From Streptantibioticus ferralitis (GTDB lineage: Bacteria > Actinomycetota > Actinomycetes > Streptomycetales > Streptomycetaceae): 43,913 nucleotides of DNA. The stretch covers positions 1-43,913 of the forward strand of contig NZ_JARHTQ010000049.1 in assembly GCF_029223525.1 (NCBI RefSeq), given 5' to 3'. Positions 8,381 through 17,190 of this stretch are shown here, piece by piece (the stretch's first letter is position 1; each line of letters starts with the position of its first letter). Made by a program: the position numbers and the translations under genes. The notes under the pieces were generated by a model. That model searched no databases. It worked only from the letters and a program-made list of their open reading frames with translations, and was not told where the DNA came from.

Positions 8381-8608
8381 TCAGCCGCTCTCGGTGCCGC
8401 AGGGCTGACTGGCGCCGGGATCGCGCAGGCTCTGGGGGCGCAGGTCCGTCCAGACCCGGTCGACGTACGCAAGGCACTCGTCCAGCGTGCTGGTGAAGCC
8501 GACTGGCGACCAGCCCGCCGGGGTCGCGCTGTCCGCAGGCCAGACCGAGTACTGCCGCTCGTGGTTGATCACGACGTCATGGAGCCGGTTGGTGTCGTCT
8601 GCTGCCAT
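8381..8608 (-). CDS. MbtH-like protein
   Basis: The 75-residue protein shows the MbtH pattern: an N-terminal NHERQYSVWP block and the invariant Trp residues in GWSPVGF and VDRVWTDLRPQSL. MbtH proteins bind NRPS adenylation domains and stabilise or activate them. The partner here is almost certainly the A-PCP didomain at 21508-23268, the only adenylation domain in the window. It lies in an operon with thioesterase and tryptophan dioxygenase upstream and flavin reductase downstream. Confidence 0.93.
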   Translation of the reverse strand: MAADDTNRLHDVVINHERQYSVWPADSATPAGWSPVGFTSTLDECLAYVDRVWTDLRPQSLRDPGASQPCGTESG

Positions 8609-8659
8609 GAAGGCCGCCTTCTGTCTCGTGGGGGGAATGAGGTCCTGGTCCGGTGGGTC

Positions 8660-9379
8660 TCACGCGGGGCTGGGGGCGAGGTCCTCCGCGTGCACAGCGC
8701 CGCGCAATCGCCGCAGCTCCGGGAAGGGGAGCGTGATCCGGCGCATCAGGAACTCCTCCCCGGACGTTCCTCCCGTGCCCTGCTGCCCTCCGACCATCTT
8801 CGACATCACCCCCAGGTGGGCCACCTTCCAGCGCCAGTAGCCGTTGCCCATGTCGAGCAGCGCCTCGGCTACCCGGTGCAGGCCGCCGCCAGTGATCCCG
8901 AGGCGGCAGACATCGGCGACGGTGCAGCCCTGATGGGCGGCGTTCTCGACGAAGGCCCTATACAGCTCGCCCTCCCCCTTGTCGTCCCCCAGCAGTCGGC
9001 TGAGCACCCGGAACTGCTGCGACTGTGCCCCGCTGGCCGTGCCGAGGTAGGGCCGGAACTGGACAAAATGGCGCAGCGGGAGACGTTCCAGGACGAGCAC
9101 CTGCTCGTGCAGGACCCGTAGCAACTCGGCCGCGCGCTGGAGCAGTTCCACGCTGATCTCAGCCCCGTCGGCCGGATGGCAAGGGGAGGACAGCAGGTCC
9201 CTCGCCAGGCTCAGATCCGCGAGGGCCTGCTTGAGCCATAGCTCGCAGGACTGGTGGGCAACGATGAAGAAGTGTTCGGCCAGGACCACGGTCCGGTCGG
9301 CCGTCTCGGGGATTTGCGTCTTCTGGAGCGAGAGTAGTGTCTCTGTCTGGAGATAGGAGGAATAGTTCAGCTCAGCCAT
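8660..9379 (-). CDS. Tryptophan 2,3-dioxygenase
   Basis: The 239-residue haem enzyme opens the indole ring of L-Trp, or of a substituted or beta-hydroxylated Trp, to the N-formylkynurenine. It starts MAELNYSSYLQTE and carries FFIVAHQSCELWLKQAL, whose His corresponds to the substrate-base His of bacterial TDOs. It also has the YWRWKVAH region with the haem-ligand area and the GTGGTSG loop that contacts the substrate ammonium. The length is slightly short of typical (~260-280). The ATG at 9379 has GGAG seven bases upstream and nearly abuts the thioesterase stop (9382). In quinoxaline- and quinaldic-acid clusters a dedicated TDO acts on beta-hydroxytryptophan; here the substrate may also be halogenated. 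Confidence 0.93.
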   Translation of the reverse strand: MAELNYSSYLQTETLLSLQKTQIPETADRTVVLAEHFFIVAHQSCELWLKQALADLSLARDLLSSPCHPADGAEISVELLQRAAELLRVLHEQVLVLERLPLRHFVQFRPYLGTASGAQSQQFRVLSRLLGDDKGEGELYRAFVENAAHQGCTVADVCRLGITGGGLHRVAEALLDMGNGYWRWKVAHLGVMSKMVGGQQGTGGTSGEEFLMRRITLPFPELRRLRGAVHAEDLAPSPA

Positions 9380-9381
9380 GG

Positions 9382-10158
9382 TCAGCTCCGTGTCAGTGAG
9401 TCCGTGTCGAGTGCGGTGTCGAGGGCGGCGACGACGTCGGCGAGCAGGGGTTCTGCGTCCTGGAACGGGTGGAAGTGGTGGCCCTCTCGTTCGAGCAGGC
9501 TGAAAGGCCCGGTGGTGACGGAGGCCCAGCCGGCCAGCACGTCGCCGTCCACGAGCGGATCGTGAACGCCGTGGTAGCAGCGGACTGGGCAGGACAGGGG
9601 GATGGCCCCGGGCTCCGGTCGGTAGTGTTCGTGCGCCGTGATGTCCGCACGCAGCACCGGGAGCAGCGCCTCCGCCAGTTCCGAGTCGTCGGCCACGGCG
9701 GCGTCGACATCGCCCAGGGAGCAGATCAGGGACCACAGTTCGCCGTCGGAGAGCAGTTCGGCACACACACGGCCAGCCGTGCCGGGGGGAGGGCAGCTGG
9801 ACGCCAGCAGACCCGAAGGCGGGCGGCCAAGGGCGCTAAGGGTCAGAGCGGTCTCGTAGGCGACCAGGGCGCCGAGGCTGTGCCCGAACAGCACGGTGGG
9901 CAGCGGCCGTAGGCGCAGGAGTTCGGAGGCGAGTTCCGAACTCAGCGCGCGCACGTCAGCCGATAGCGGCTCGCTGAATCGGTCGCCGTGTCCCGGATAC
10001 TGTGCCGCCAACAACTCGATGGTCGGCGGGAGCCCGGTGGCCCACGTGCCGTAGCCGACCATGGTGCCGCCGGAGTGCGGCAGGCAGACGAGCCGTGCCG
10101 TGGGTGCAGGCGCCTGGGCCAGCGTCCGCAGGCAGTGATCCCGGCGAGTACGAAGCAT
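9382..10158 (-). CDS. Type II thioesterase (alpha/beta hydrolase)
   Basis: The 258-residue protein is of the GrsT/RifR type. It has an N-terminal LVCLPHSGGTMVGY block, nucleophile Ser94 in GHSLGA, Asp in VHDPLVDGDV and His in GHHFHPF. In clusters with a lone A-PCP didomain and a CYP163-type P450, such enzymes hydrolyse the beta-hydroxyaminoacyl thioester to free the amino acid. That role fits here; general editing of mis-primed carrier protein is the alternative. It is the first gene of the minus-strand operon, divergent from the frameshifted P450. AGGAG precedes the ATG. Confidence 0.9.
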   Translation of the reverse strand: MLRTRRDHCLRTLAQAPAPTARLVCLPHSGGTMVGYGTWATGLPPTIELLAAQYPGHGDRFSEPLSADVRALSSELASELLRLRPLPTVLFGHSLGALVAYETALTLSALGRPPSGLLASSCPPPGTAGRVCAELLSDGELWSLICSLGDVDAAVADDSELAEALLPVLRADITAHEHYRPEPGAIPLSCPVRCYHGVHDPLVDGDVLAGWASVTTGPFSLLEREGHHFHPFQDAEPLLADVVAALDTALDTDSLTRS

Positions 10159-10311
10159 GATGCGCTCCTCCGCTTCGGATGTGTCCGTAAGTTCTCACGG
10201 CGAACCGGGGCGGCAGAGCAATCTTTCGGATCTCCGTCACTGCCCTGACCGGCCGCGAAAGACTTCTGACACAACTGGAGCGGCTCGGCTCGGCCCTCTG
10301 TGATGATCCGC

Positions 10312-10327
10312 GTACCGGAGCCGGTAC
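10312..10327. promoter_or_regulatory. Palindrome in the divergent thioesterase/P450 promoter region
   Basis: A perfect inverted repeat GTACCGG-AG-CCGGTAC lies in the 218-bp gap between the divergent thioesterase and P450 genes. It sits about 50 bp before the P450 start. It is a candidate operator, possibly coordinating both arms of the cluster; no cognate regulator is known. Confidence 0.35.
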
Positions 10328-10376
10328 CGGGCACTGCGAGCAGTGCGTTTCCAGTCTTCAGTGGGGATTGCGGACG

Positions 10377-11571
10377 ATGAGCCGAACAGCGGTCGCCTCG
10401 CTCGATCTGACCGACTCGCGCACATTCATGGAGCACGATCCATTCCAGTTCTTTGCCGAAGTGCGGGCGAGCAAGCCGGTGTACTGGCACGCAGCCTCGG
10501 GCGGTCGGCCCGGGTTCTGGGTGGTGGCCGGGTATGCCGACGTAGTCTCCTGTTACGGGGCTTCGGGCGCCCTGGCTTCGGGCCGTGGCACCGTGCTGGA
10601 CGTACTGCTACGCGGCGACGACTCCGCCGGGGGCAGGATGCTGGCAGTCACGGACCGGCCTCGCCACCGGGAACTGCGGGCCCTCATGTGGCGCGCCCTG
10701 TCGCCAAAGGTGCTCGAGGCGGTCGCCCGGAAGGTCGAGCAGCGCACCGCCGCGCTCATCGAGCGCGCCGTCGGCCTGAAAACCTTCGACTTCGCCACCG
10801 AGGTCGCGGAACACGTGCCGATGAACACGATCTGCGATCTGCTGTCCATCCCCGAAGCGGACCGGCCCCAGTTGCTCAGGTGGAGCAAGGGAGCGCTGAC
10901 CGGTGCGGACGAACTCGACTCCCTCGAATCGCGCAACGAACTCGTCCTGTACTTCATGGACTTGGCTGAGCGGCGCCGCGTGGACCCGGGCGACGACGTG
11001 ATCAGCACGATCGCCACCGGGCAGATCCAGGGCGAACCGCTGAGTCTGGAAGAGGTCGCCCTCAACTGCTACAGCCTGATCATCGGCGGTGACGAGTCCT
11101 CGCGGGTGTCCGCCGTCAGCACGGTCAAGGCCCTCGCCGAACACCCCGCGCAGTGGCGGGACCTGCGGGCCGGGCGGGTCGACCTGGACGCCGCGGTGGA
11201 GGAAGCGCTGCTGGGCGACTCCCTCGTTCCACTTCGCCCGTACCGCCACTCGCGACCACGTCATCGGGGGTCGGCAGGTGCGGGCGGGAGACATCGTGTC
11301 GCTGTGGAACATCTCAGCCAACAACGACGAGCAGGTGTTCTCGAATCCGCGCATCTTCGACCTGTTCCGGTCCCCGAACAAGCACGTCGCCCTTGGCCAC
11401 GGACCCCACTACTGCCTGGGGGCCTTTCTCGGCCGGGCCGAACTGCGTGCGCTGCTGAGCGTGCTCGCCGCGACGGTCCGCGATCTGGAGGTCACTGGGC
11501 CGCCCACCCGGATTCAATCCAACTTTCTCAACGGCTACAGCTCGCTGCCGGTGCGTTTTCTCCCGAGGTGA
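10377..11571 (+). pseudogene. CYP163/NovI-like cytochrome P450, frameshifted at about 11211
   Basis: The reading frame from ATG 10377 gives P450 sequence through the I-helix motif (NCYSLIIGGDESSR) to AVEEAL at 11210. It then loses homology, while the +1 frame continues with WATPSFHFARTATRD, the K-helix and meander, and the haem-ligand block ALGHGPHYCLGAFLGR to a stop at 11571. Family members read E-x-L-R-W at the junction, so two bases appear to be missing (CTG-C-TGG). GGDESSR and the overall layout resemble NovI, OxyD and NikQ-type P450s, which beta-hydroxylate an amino acid tethered to a stand-alone A-PCP protein. This would be the tryptophan beta-hydroxylase of the cluster, partnered by the ferredoxin downstream. 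Either the enzyme is inactive or the assembly has an indel. Confidence 0.85.
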
Positions 11572-11624
11572 CGGCCCGGCGGCAGAGGCAAGGGGACCGA
11601 ATGCGAACGGAGAAGAGGAACGAC

Positions 11625-11831
11625 ATGCGTGTGACGGTCGACCAGCAGCGCTGCATCGGCTCGGGAATGTGCGTCCTCGCCGTGGGCGAGGTGTTCGACC
11701 AGCGGGAGGAGGACGGGGCCGTCCACCTGCTGCGGGAGGACGTGCCGAGCGAACTTCAGGACCGGGTACGCCATGCCGCTCGCGTCTGTCCCTCACGGGC
11801 GATCACCGTCCCGCAGGAGACCGATGCCTAG
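11625..11831 (+). CDS. 3Fe-4S ferredoxin, P450 redox partner
   Basis: The 68-residue protein has Cys10, Cys16 and Cys55 followed by Pro (CIGSGMC and VCPSRAI). This is the three-cysteine arrangement of Streptomyces P450-associated 3Fe-4S ferredoxins. It carries electrons from a ferredoxin reductase to a P450. It lies 53 bp after the CYP163-like gene and must have evolved with it. It could also serve the second P450 at 23329. The ATG at 11625 has GAGG seven bases upstream; an in-frame ATG at 11601 would add eight residues. Confidence 0.88.
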   Translation: MRVTVDQQRCIGSGMCVLAVGEVFDQREEDGAVHLLREDVPSELQDRVRHAARVCPSRAITVPQETDA

Positions 11832-11896
11832 GCGGGGCGGGCCCCGGCCGCTTTGTCGCCGATTGCCAAACACGCCCCTTAGCGGAGGAATGGGTC

Positions 11897-13201
11897 ATGC
11901 CGTCCGTCACCGCCCCGCCGTTGGGCGGGCATGCGTTGCTGGTTCTGCTGGTCCAGGCGTCCTTGCTCCTCGGTGTCGCGCTGCTGCTCGGCCGTATCGC
12001 CACGCGGTTCAAACTGCCTGCGGTGTCAGGCGAGTTAACGGCGGGCGTCCTGCTCGGACCCTCAGTGCTTGGTCGGCTCATCCCCGGATTCCACCACTGG
12101 CTCCAGACGACACAGGCGTCCCAGGTTCATCTACTGGATGCGGTCGGCCAGCTCGGGGTGATCCTCCTCGTGGGGACGACTGCGCTGGAGATCGACCCTG
12201 CTCTGGTGCGCCGTACCGGACGGACGTCGCTCACGGTGGGGGCCTTCGGCCTGCTGATTCCCCTCGGGCTCGGCTGTGCCGCGGGTGTCGTGGCGCCCGC
12301 GGCCCTACTGCCGGTCGGCCGCGAACGCGGTCTGTTCGCCCTCTTCATCGGTGTGGCCATGTGCGTGAGCGCCCTGCCAGTGATCGCCAAAATGCTGTCG
12401 GACATGCGGCTGCTGCACCGGGACATCGCTCAACTGACCATCGCCGTCGGTGTGGTGGACGATGTCACCGGCTGGATGCTGCTGTCCGTAGCTTCCGCCA
12501 CGGTGGCGAGCGGGTTCACGCTCGGATCGGTGGCCGAGCCGCTGTGCCGGCTGGTGCTGATCACGGTCTGCGCCACGTTCCTCGGTCGGCCGGCGATCCG
12601 ATGGCTGATGGCCAGGGCGCGGTCCCCGCAGATGGTCACGGGTACGGCGACCGTGGTGATCACCGGGTGCGCCGCGGCCACACAGGCCATGGACATGGAG
12701 GCGTCGTTCGGTGCCCTCGTCGGAGGCCTACTGGTGGGCGCTGCCGGAGCGGAGACGAAGAGGGGCCTGGCGCCCCTGCGTTCCGTCACGCTCTCGGTTC
12801 TCGCACCGCTCTATTTCGCCGAGGCGGGCCTGCGCATGGACCTGTTCGCGCTGGGCACACCGCTGATCGCCCTGGCAGCGCTGTGCGCGCTCGTTGTGGC
12901 GACCGTGGGTAAGTTCACCGGGGCACTGCTCGGCGCTCGCGTCGCGAGGCTCGATCGCCGTGCCGCCCTGGTGCTCGGCGCCGGGATGAACGCGCGCGGG
13001 GTGATCCAGATCATCGTGGCCGGGATCGGTTTGCGGCTGGGCGTGCTGAACACCGCGTCGTACACCATCGTGATGCTGGTCGCGGTGGGTACCTCGCTGA
13101 TGGCGCCGCCAGTGCTCCGCCGCGCCGTGCAGCGCATCGAGGTCAACGACGGGGAGCGGGCCCGTCTCCAGCGGGGCAAGGATCTGGCGGGCGTCTCCTG
13201 A
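11897..13201 (+). CDS. Cation/proton antiporter (CPA2, Kef/NapA-like)
   Basis: The 434-residue integral membrane protein has about 12-13 hydrophobic segments. It shows the CPA2 pattern PAVSGELTAGVLLGPSVLG near residues 40-60 and the VGVVDDVTGW pair of aspartates near residue 190. There is no C-terminal RCK domain. Members exchange Na+ or K+ for protons. Antiporters of this kind recur in actinomycete peptide-antibiotic clusters, where self-protection or ion balance has been suggested. It follows the ferredoxin by 65 bp with GGAGGAA upstream of ATG 11897. Its stop codon sits in the loop of the terminator hairpin. Confidence 0.85.
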   Translation: MPSVTAPPLGGHALLVLLVQASLLLGVALLLGRIATRFKLPAVSGELTAGVLLGPSVLGRLIPGFHHWLQTTQASQVHLLDAVGQLGVILLVGTTALEIDPALVRRTGRTSLTVGAFGLLIPLGLGCAAGVVAPAALLPVGRERGLFALFIGVAMCVSALPVIAKMLSDMRLLHRDIAQLTIAVGVVDDVTGWMLLSVASATVASGFTLGSVAEPLCRLVLITVCATFLGRPAIRWLMARARSPQMVTGTATVVITGCAAATQAMDMEASFGALVGGLLVGAAGAETKRGLAPLRSVTLSVLAPLYFAEAGLRMDLFALGTPLIALAALCALVVATVGKFTGALLGARVARLDRRAALVLGAGMNARGVIQIIVAGIGLRLGVLNTASYTIVMLVAVGTSLMAPPVLRRAVQRIEVNDGERARLQRGKDLAGVS

Positions 13202-13212
13202 GGAGACGCCCG
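13188..13212. terminator. Bidirectional terminator with the stop codon in its loop
   Basis: Perfect 11-bp arms 13188-13198 and 13202-13212 flank the trinucleotide TGA, which is the antiporter stop codon. The convergent ECF sigma gene ends three bases beyond the hairpin, so one element can terminate both. Confidence 0.75.
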
Positions 13213-13214
13213 GA

Positions 13215-14108
13215 CTACGCCTTGAAGGCGCCGAAGTCGATTGCTGCGAGGCGCTCCGGGTCCAGCAGGATCTGGATCTGCGCGATCCGGTCCTGCCGGA
13301 CGGCGAAGCCCATGACGGACACCGGTACGCCCCCCCGGTCGACCAGAACGCCAGGGGCGCCGTTGACGAGGACGGCGGTCACCGTCACGCCGGGCTGACG
13401 GAAGAGCGCGGCCCGCTCCGCCACGAGGCGGGCCCCACGGATCACGGCCGTGGCGGAGGCGAGCGCGAGTCCGCCGTCAGCGTGGAGTTCGACATCCGGG
13501 TCCAGTACGGCCACCAGCCCGTCGAGGTCGCCGCTGCGAGCCGCGGCGAAGAAGGCGTCGACCAGCATGCGCCGGGTCGCGAAGTCGCCACCGGAGTCCG
13601 CCTCGCGGGCGCCTTGCACCCGGCGGCGTGCCCGGCTTGCGAGCTGACGGGTCGCCACCGTCGTACGCCCGATGACGGCCGCGATCTCGTGGAAGGTCAG
13701 ATGGAACATGTCGTGCAGCACGAAGGCCACCCGCTCGGCGGGGGCGAGCGTGTCCAGCACGATCAGCAGCGCGAGGCTGACCGATTCGCTCAACAGCGCC
13801 TCGTCCTCGGGGCCGTGGGACGGCTCGTGCCTGATGGCGGGGTCCGGCAGGTGCACGCCGACTGGGTCCTCCGGCCGCGCGGCGCGTGACCTGAGCACGT
13901 TCAGGCAGATCCGGCTGATCACGGTGGTCAGCCAGGCGGGGAGGTTCTCCACCTCGTCCGCGTTGCTGCGGCTGAGTCTGATCCAGCTGTCCTGTACGGC
14001 GTCCTCGGCCTCGGCGTGCGAGCCCAGCATCCGGTAGGCGACGGTCCTCAGATGTGGCCGGAAGTTTTCGAACTGCTCCGCCAGCCGATCGTGGTCGTGC
14101 ACGGTCAC
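13215..14108 (-). CDS. ECF41-type RNA polymerase sigma factor (SigJ-like)
   Basis: The 297-residue protein has sigma region 2 at about residues 10-80 (RTVAYRMLGSHAEAEDAVQD) and region 4 at about 120-170 (LDTLAPAERVAFVLHDMF, then FHEIAAVIGRTTVATRQLAS). It continues into a ~110-residue SnoaL/NTF2-like C-terminal domain (MLVDAFFAAARSGDLDGLVA). That fused domain defines ECF41, in which it modulates sigma activity without a classic anti-sigma factor. It diverges from the MFS exporter gene and may activate the export or biosynthetic promoters, but no clear ECF41 promoter was found upstream. Confidence 0.88.
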   Translation of the reverse strand: MTVHDHDRLAEQFENFRPHLRTVAYRMLGSHAEAEDAVQDSWIRLSRSNADEVENLPAWLTTVISRICLNVLRSRAARPEDPVGVHLPDPAIRHEPSHGPEDEALLSESVSLALLIVLDTLAPAERVAFVLHDMFHLTFHEIAAVIGRTTVATRQLASRARRRVQGAREADSGGDFATRRMLVDAFFAAARSGDLDGLVAVLDPDVELHADGGLALASATAVIRGARLVAERAALFRQPGVTVTAVLVNGAPGVLVDRGGVPVSVMGFAVRQDRIAQIQILLDPERLAAIDFGAFKA

Positions 14109-14234
14109 ACTCCTCGGTCGCCAGGGGTCATCACTAGTGGGCGGCTAGCCGACCCGACGATCGTGGACCCTACTTGGAGCACGGATGATCACTTCTTCAT
14201 TGCATATCACACAGACATCGCGGGGGGAGATGAC

Positions 14235-15827
14235 ATGAGCCTGTCTCTCACCGAATCGCGGCGTCGGCGGCTGACTCTGTTCGCGATGTGCATGGCGACC
14301 TTCATGACCTCGCTCGATCTGACCATCGTGAACGTGGCACTGCCGTCGATGCAGAGTGAACTGCACATGAGCGCTGCCGAGTTGGAGTGGGTGATCAGCG
14401 CATATTCGCTGAGCCTGGCCGCGATCATCCCGGCCAGCGGAGCGCTCGGCGACCGGTACGGCCGCAAGCGGGTCTTCCTGACAGGGATGATCGTCTTCCT
14501 GATCGGCGTGATCGCCTGCGCCGTGGCCTGGGACGCGGCCTCGCTCATCGCCTTCCGCGCAGTGCAGGGCGTCGGGGGCGCGGCGATGCTCGCCCTGGGG
14601 CTGTCGATCATCACGGAGACCTACCCGCAGGAGCAGCGGGCCGGCGCGATCGGTGCCTGGGCGGCCATCGGCGGCACCGGATTCGGCGCCGGACCTGTCG
14701 GCGGGGGCATCCTGCTCACCTTCTTCAGCTGGCCGTCGGTGTTCTGGATCAACTTGCCCTTCGCCGCCCTGGGCATCGCCTGCACGGCCGTGGCGGTCCG
14801 GGAGTCGCGCAATCCCCAGGCTCGCAAGCTCGACGTGCCTGGGATGGCGCTCAGCTTGCTGGGACTGGTCTGCCTCACGCTCGGGTTCGTCGAGTCGTCC
14901 GACCACTCGTGGGGTGCGGCCCTCGTGGCGTTGCCCCTGGCGGCCGGGGCCGTGCTGCTGCTCGCCTTCTTCTGGTGGGAGCGCCGTGCCCCGCACGCCA
15001 TGCTGCCGCCGGCTCTGCTGCGGGCGCGGAGCTTCGCTAGCGCCTCGGGCATCTACATGCTCTGTTACGGCGGGATGAGCGGCGCGCTCTTCTGGGTCAC
15101 GCTGTACTTCCAGAACGTCGCGGGCTGGTCGGTCCTGCGCACTGGGCTGTCGTGGCTGTTCATGAACATCCCGTTCCTGACGATGGCGCAGTTCGGCGGG
15201 CGGCTCGACTCCCGCTTCCGGGCATCGACGGTGGCTACGTGGGGGACACTGGTGGCCGCAGTCGGCGTGTTCCTGCTCAGCAGGGCGGGAACCACCCCCT
15301 TCGCCGTCAGTGCCCTCGGATACGCGCTGTACGGCGGTGGGTTCGGCACGTTCGTGCCCGCCGTGACCCATGTGGCGATGCGCGACGTGCCCTCAGGAGT
15401 CTCCGGCGCGGCCTCCGGTGTCCTGAACGCGTCACGGCAGATCGGCTCCTCGGTGTGCCTCGCGGTGCTGGGCACCGTGGGTGTCAACGCGGCCGCCTCC
15501 AACTGGCAGGGCAAGGTGTCCGTGCTGGACGGGACGCGCCACGCCACGGCACTCGGGCAGGCGCACAACGTGGGTGGCGGACGCGTACACGCCGTGGTGG
15601 AAACGCTCGGCGCACCATTCCGGCAGCTGGCTGTCGACTCCTTCCTGCACGGCTACCAGCTGGCCGTCGGGATCGCTGCGGTCTGCACGGCCGTGGCCGC
15701 TGGCCTCGCCTGGACGGGGTTCCGGCGCCGGGCCGAGCCGCCGCAGGCCGCCGCGCAGCCGTCCCTGGCCGTCCCGGAACGTGAGGCCATTGTGACCGGG
15801 GACGGCCCCCGCCGACGGAGTCAGTGA
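14235..15827 (+). CDS. MFS drug exporter, DHA2 (EmrB/QacA) family
   Basis: The 530-residue protein has about 14 transmembrane segments. It carries the DHA2 motif LDLTIVNVALPSMQ in TM1, GDRYGRKRVF (motif A) and the antiporter motif C region GGTGFGAGPVGGG. It would export small hydrophobic compounds in exchange for protons. A strong GGGGGAG site precedes ATG 14235. Its position between the two ECF sigma genes inside the cluster makes it the likely product exporter and resistance gene. A strong terminator hairpin follows at 15890. Confidence 0.9.
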   Translation: MSLSLTESRRRRLTLFAMCMATFMTSLDLTIVNVALPSMQSELHMSAAELEWVISAYSLSLAAIIPASGALGDRYGRKRVFLTGMIVFLIGVIACAVAWDAASLIAFRAVQGVGGAAMLALGLSIITETYPQEQRAGAIGAWAAIGGTGFGAGPVGGGILLTFFSWPSVFWINLPFAALGIACTAVAVRESRNPQARKLDVPGMALSLLGLVCLTLGFVESSDHSWGAALVALPLAAGAVLLLAFFWWERRAPHAMLPPALLRARSFASASGIYMLCYGGMSGALFWVTLYFQNVAGWSVLRTGLSWLFMNIPFLTMAQFGGRLDSRFRASTVATWGTLVAAVGVFLLSRAGTTPFAVSALGYALYGGGFGTFVPAVTHVAMRDVPSGVSGAASGVLNASRQIGSSVCLAVLGTVGVNAAASNWQGKVSVLDGTRHATALGQAHNVGGGRVHAVVETLGAPFRQLAVDSFLHGYQLAVGIAAVCTAVAAGLAWTGFRRRAEPPQAAAQPSLAVPEREAIVTGDGPRRRSQ

Positions 15828-15889
15828 TCCACATCACGACGGGGAGGGAAGTCACGGGGGCGGGATGGGGAGGTGCTCCATCCGCCAGG

Positions 15890-15930
15890 GCAGCGTGCCC
15901 GCGCCGCATGACGCGGCGCGGGCACGCTGC
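15890..15930 (+). terminator. Very strong terminator hairpin after the MFS exporter
   Basis: Arms 15890-15907 and 15913-15930 pair perfectly over 18 bp around a 5-nt loop (ATGAC), 62 bp beyond the MFS stop. This is the only strong structure in the 294-bp gap before the next gene. Confidence 0.8.
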
Positions 15931-16121
15931 TGCGCCCGGCCAGACAACTGCATCAATGAGAATGCGCTATCGGGGCCGGGCGGCCATGCTGTTGGCAGAC
16001 CGGTGAGTGGCTCCGCCACAGGTCGCATCGCCATGACAGCCCCGCACCCCCGGGGGCGTGTCCATCGCCGAGCCCAGAAGACAAAACCACCAGATTGCCT
16101 GTTTGCTACGGGGAGACACTC

Positions 16122-16799
16122 TTGAGCGAAGGCGTCAAGTTAATACGCTGGCCCATCGAGGCCGACACGCGGAATGACTGCAGGAAAGCTGGAATTCCCC
16201 GCCTGCTGGTCGTGGAGGCTGGCAACGACGCTCCCATCTGCGTCGACCCCACGGAGGACTGGATCAGGGCACCCGCCCCCCGCGGCGATGTCGAGGCACG
16301 CATACAGGCGTTGGCCCGGCGTGCCTATGGGCGGAAGGTCCCGACCGTCGACTCCACCGGCGTCCTTAATTTCGGCACCGACTCGGTGGCCATCTCCAGT
16401 ATCCAGGTGGGAATCATGGAGCAGTTTGTCGCCCACTACGGCGAAGTGGTCTACCGGTCGGAGTTGGAGCAGGAGGTGGTCAAGGCCACCGGGAAGATCT
16501 CCAGAAACGCCCTCGACCTGCAGATCATGCGACTGCGCCGCCGTATCGCCGCAGTGGGCCTGAGCATCCGGACTGTTTGGGGCCGGATCTGCACCGTCTC
16601 ACCCACCACGGCGGCGGGGACGCGCGAGGCGAGGCCGAAGTCCGTCCGGCTGACCGTCACCGAGGCACTGACGCCGAGCACCGGCACCCCGCGCACGGGG
16701 TCGGTCCCGAAACCGCCGGGTTCGGCGACCAGGGTGACCGCCTTGGTCGTACCCCGCAGGGTCAACTCGCCGTCGATCAAGAACTGGTGCTCGTGCTGA
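16122..16799 (+). pseudogene. Winged-helix regulator, 3' end fused to antisense YceI sequence
   Basis: Up to about 16585 the frame encodes a Streptomyces wHTH regulator. An N-terminal receiver-like segment (PRLLVVEAGNDAPICVDPTE) is followed by an OmpR/PhoB-type DNA-binding domain ending RNALDLQIMRLRRRI and SIRTVWGR. Family members continue GYLL and stop within a few residues. Here the frame runs about 70 more codons through DNA that is the antisense of the YceI gene. TTG at 16122, six bases after GGAG, is the likely start. The DNA-binding domain is nearly complete, so some function may remain. Confidence 0.65.
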
Positions 16800-17104
16800 C
16801 GCACTCGCGTGGAACGGAAGATCAGTTCCTGGTGCTGGTCGGCCGCCAGTACGTCGTCACCGCGGATGTAACCGTCGCGGGCCGAGTAGCCAGTGTCGAT
16901 GCTGTCCGTCTCGATGCGGGCGGTCACCGAGGACTGCTCGACGGTCTCCTCGATCTGGATCGTGCCGTCGAAGACGTTGAAACGACCGTGTACCCGCGCC
17001 ACGCCCAGATGGCGAACAGTGAACCCCACCTCGGAGTTGGGCGCGTCGATGACCCAGGTTCCCACGGTGTATCCCGGGATGAACTCGGCAACGGTTTCGG
17101 TCAT
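16451..17104 (-). pseudogene. YceI-family lipid-binding protein with replaced C-terminus
   Basis: The N-terminal ~175 residues are a YceI beta-barrel: GYTVGTWVIDAPNSEVGFTV, then HLGVARVHGRF, TLRGTTKAVTL and VSRTDFGLASRVP, up to VVGETVQI. YceI proteins bind polyisoprenoid-like lipids and respond to stress. The family normally ends with a final strand such as V-x-L-x-L-E. Here the frame instead continues about 40 Arg/Ser-rich residues, antisense to the wHTH regulator. The join is near 16586. AAGGAG precedes the ATG at 17104. It diverges from an ECF41 sigma factor, a common pairing, so it is probably that sigma factor's target. Confidence 0.7.
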
Positions 17105-17137
17105 GCCACGTCTCCTTATCGGTCGTGCGTCACACGG

Positions 17138-17152
17138 CCCGCGATTCGCGGG
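17138..17152. promoter_or_regulatory. Palindrome between YceI and ECF sigma genes
   Basis: CCCGCG-ATT-CGCGGG is a perfect inverted repeat in the 86-bp divergent intergenic region. A GCGTCACAC word beginning at 17127, directly before it, resembles the ECF41 -35 element TGTCACA, with GGTC about 16-17 bp later. Both could belong to an autoregulated divergent promoter; this is a by-eye match. Confidence 0.4.
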
Positions 17153-17190
17153 TCATGAGTACGACGGACTGTGAACCGGAAAGGTGACCA

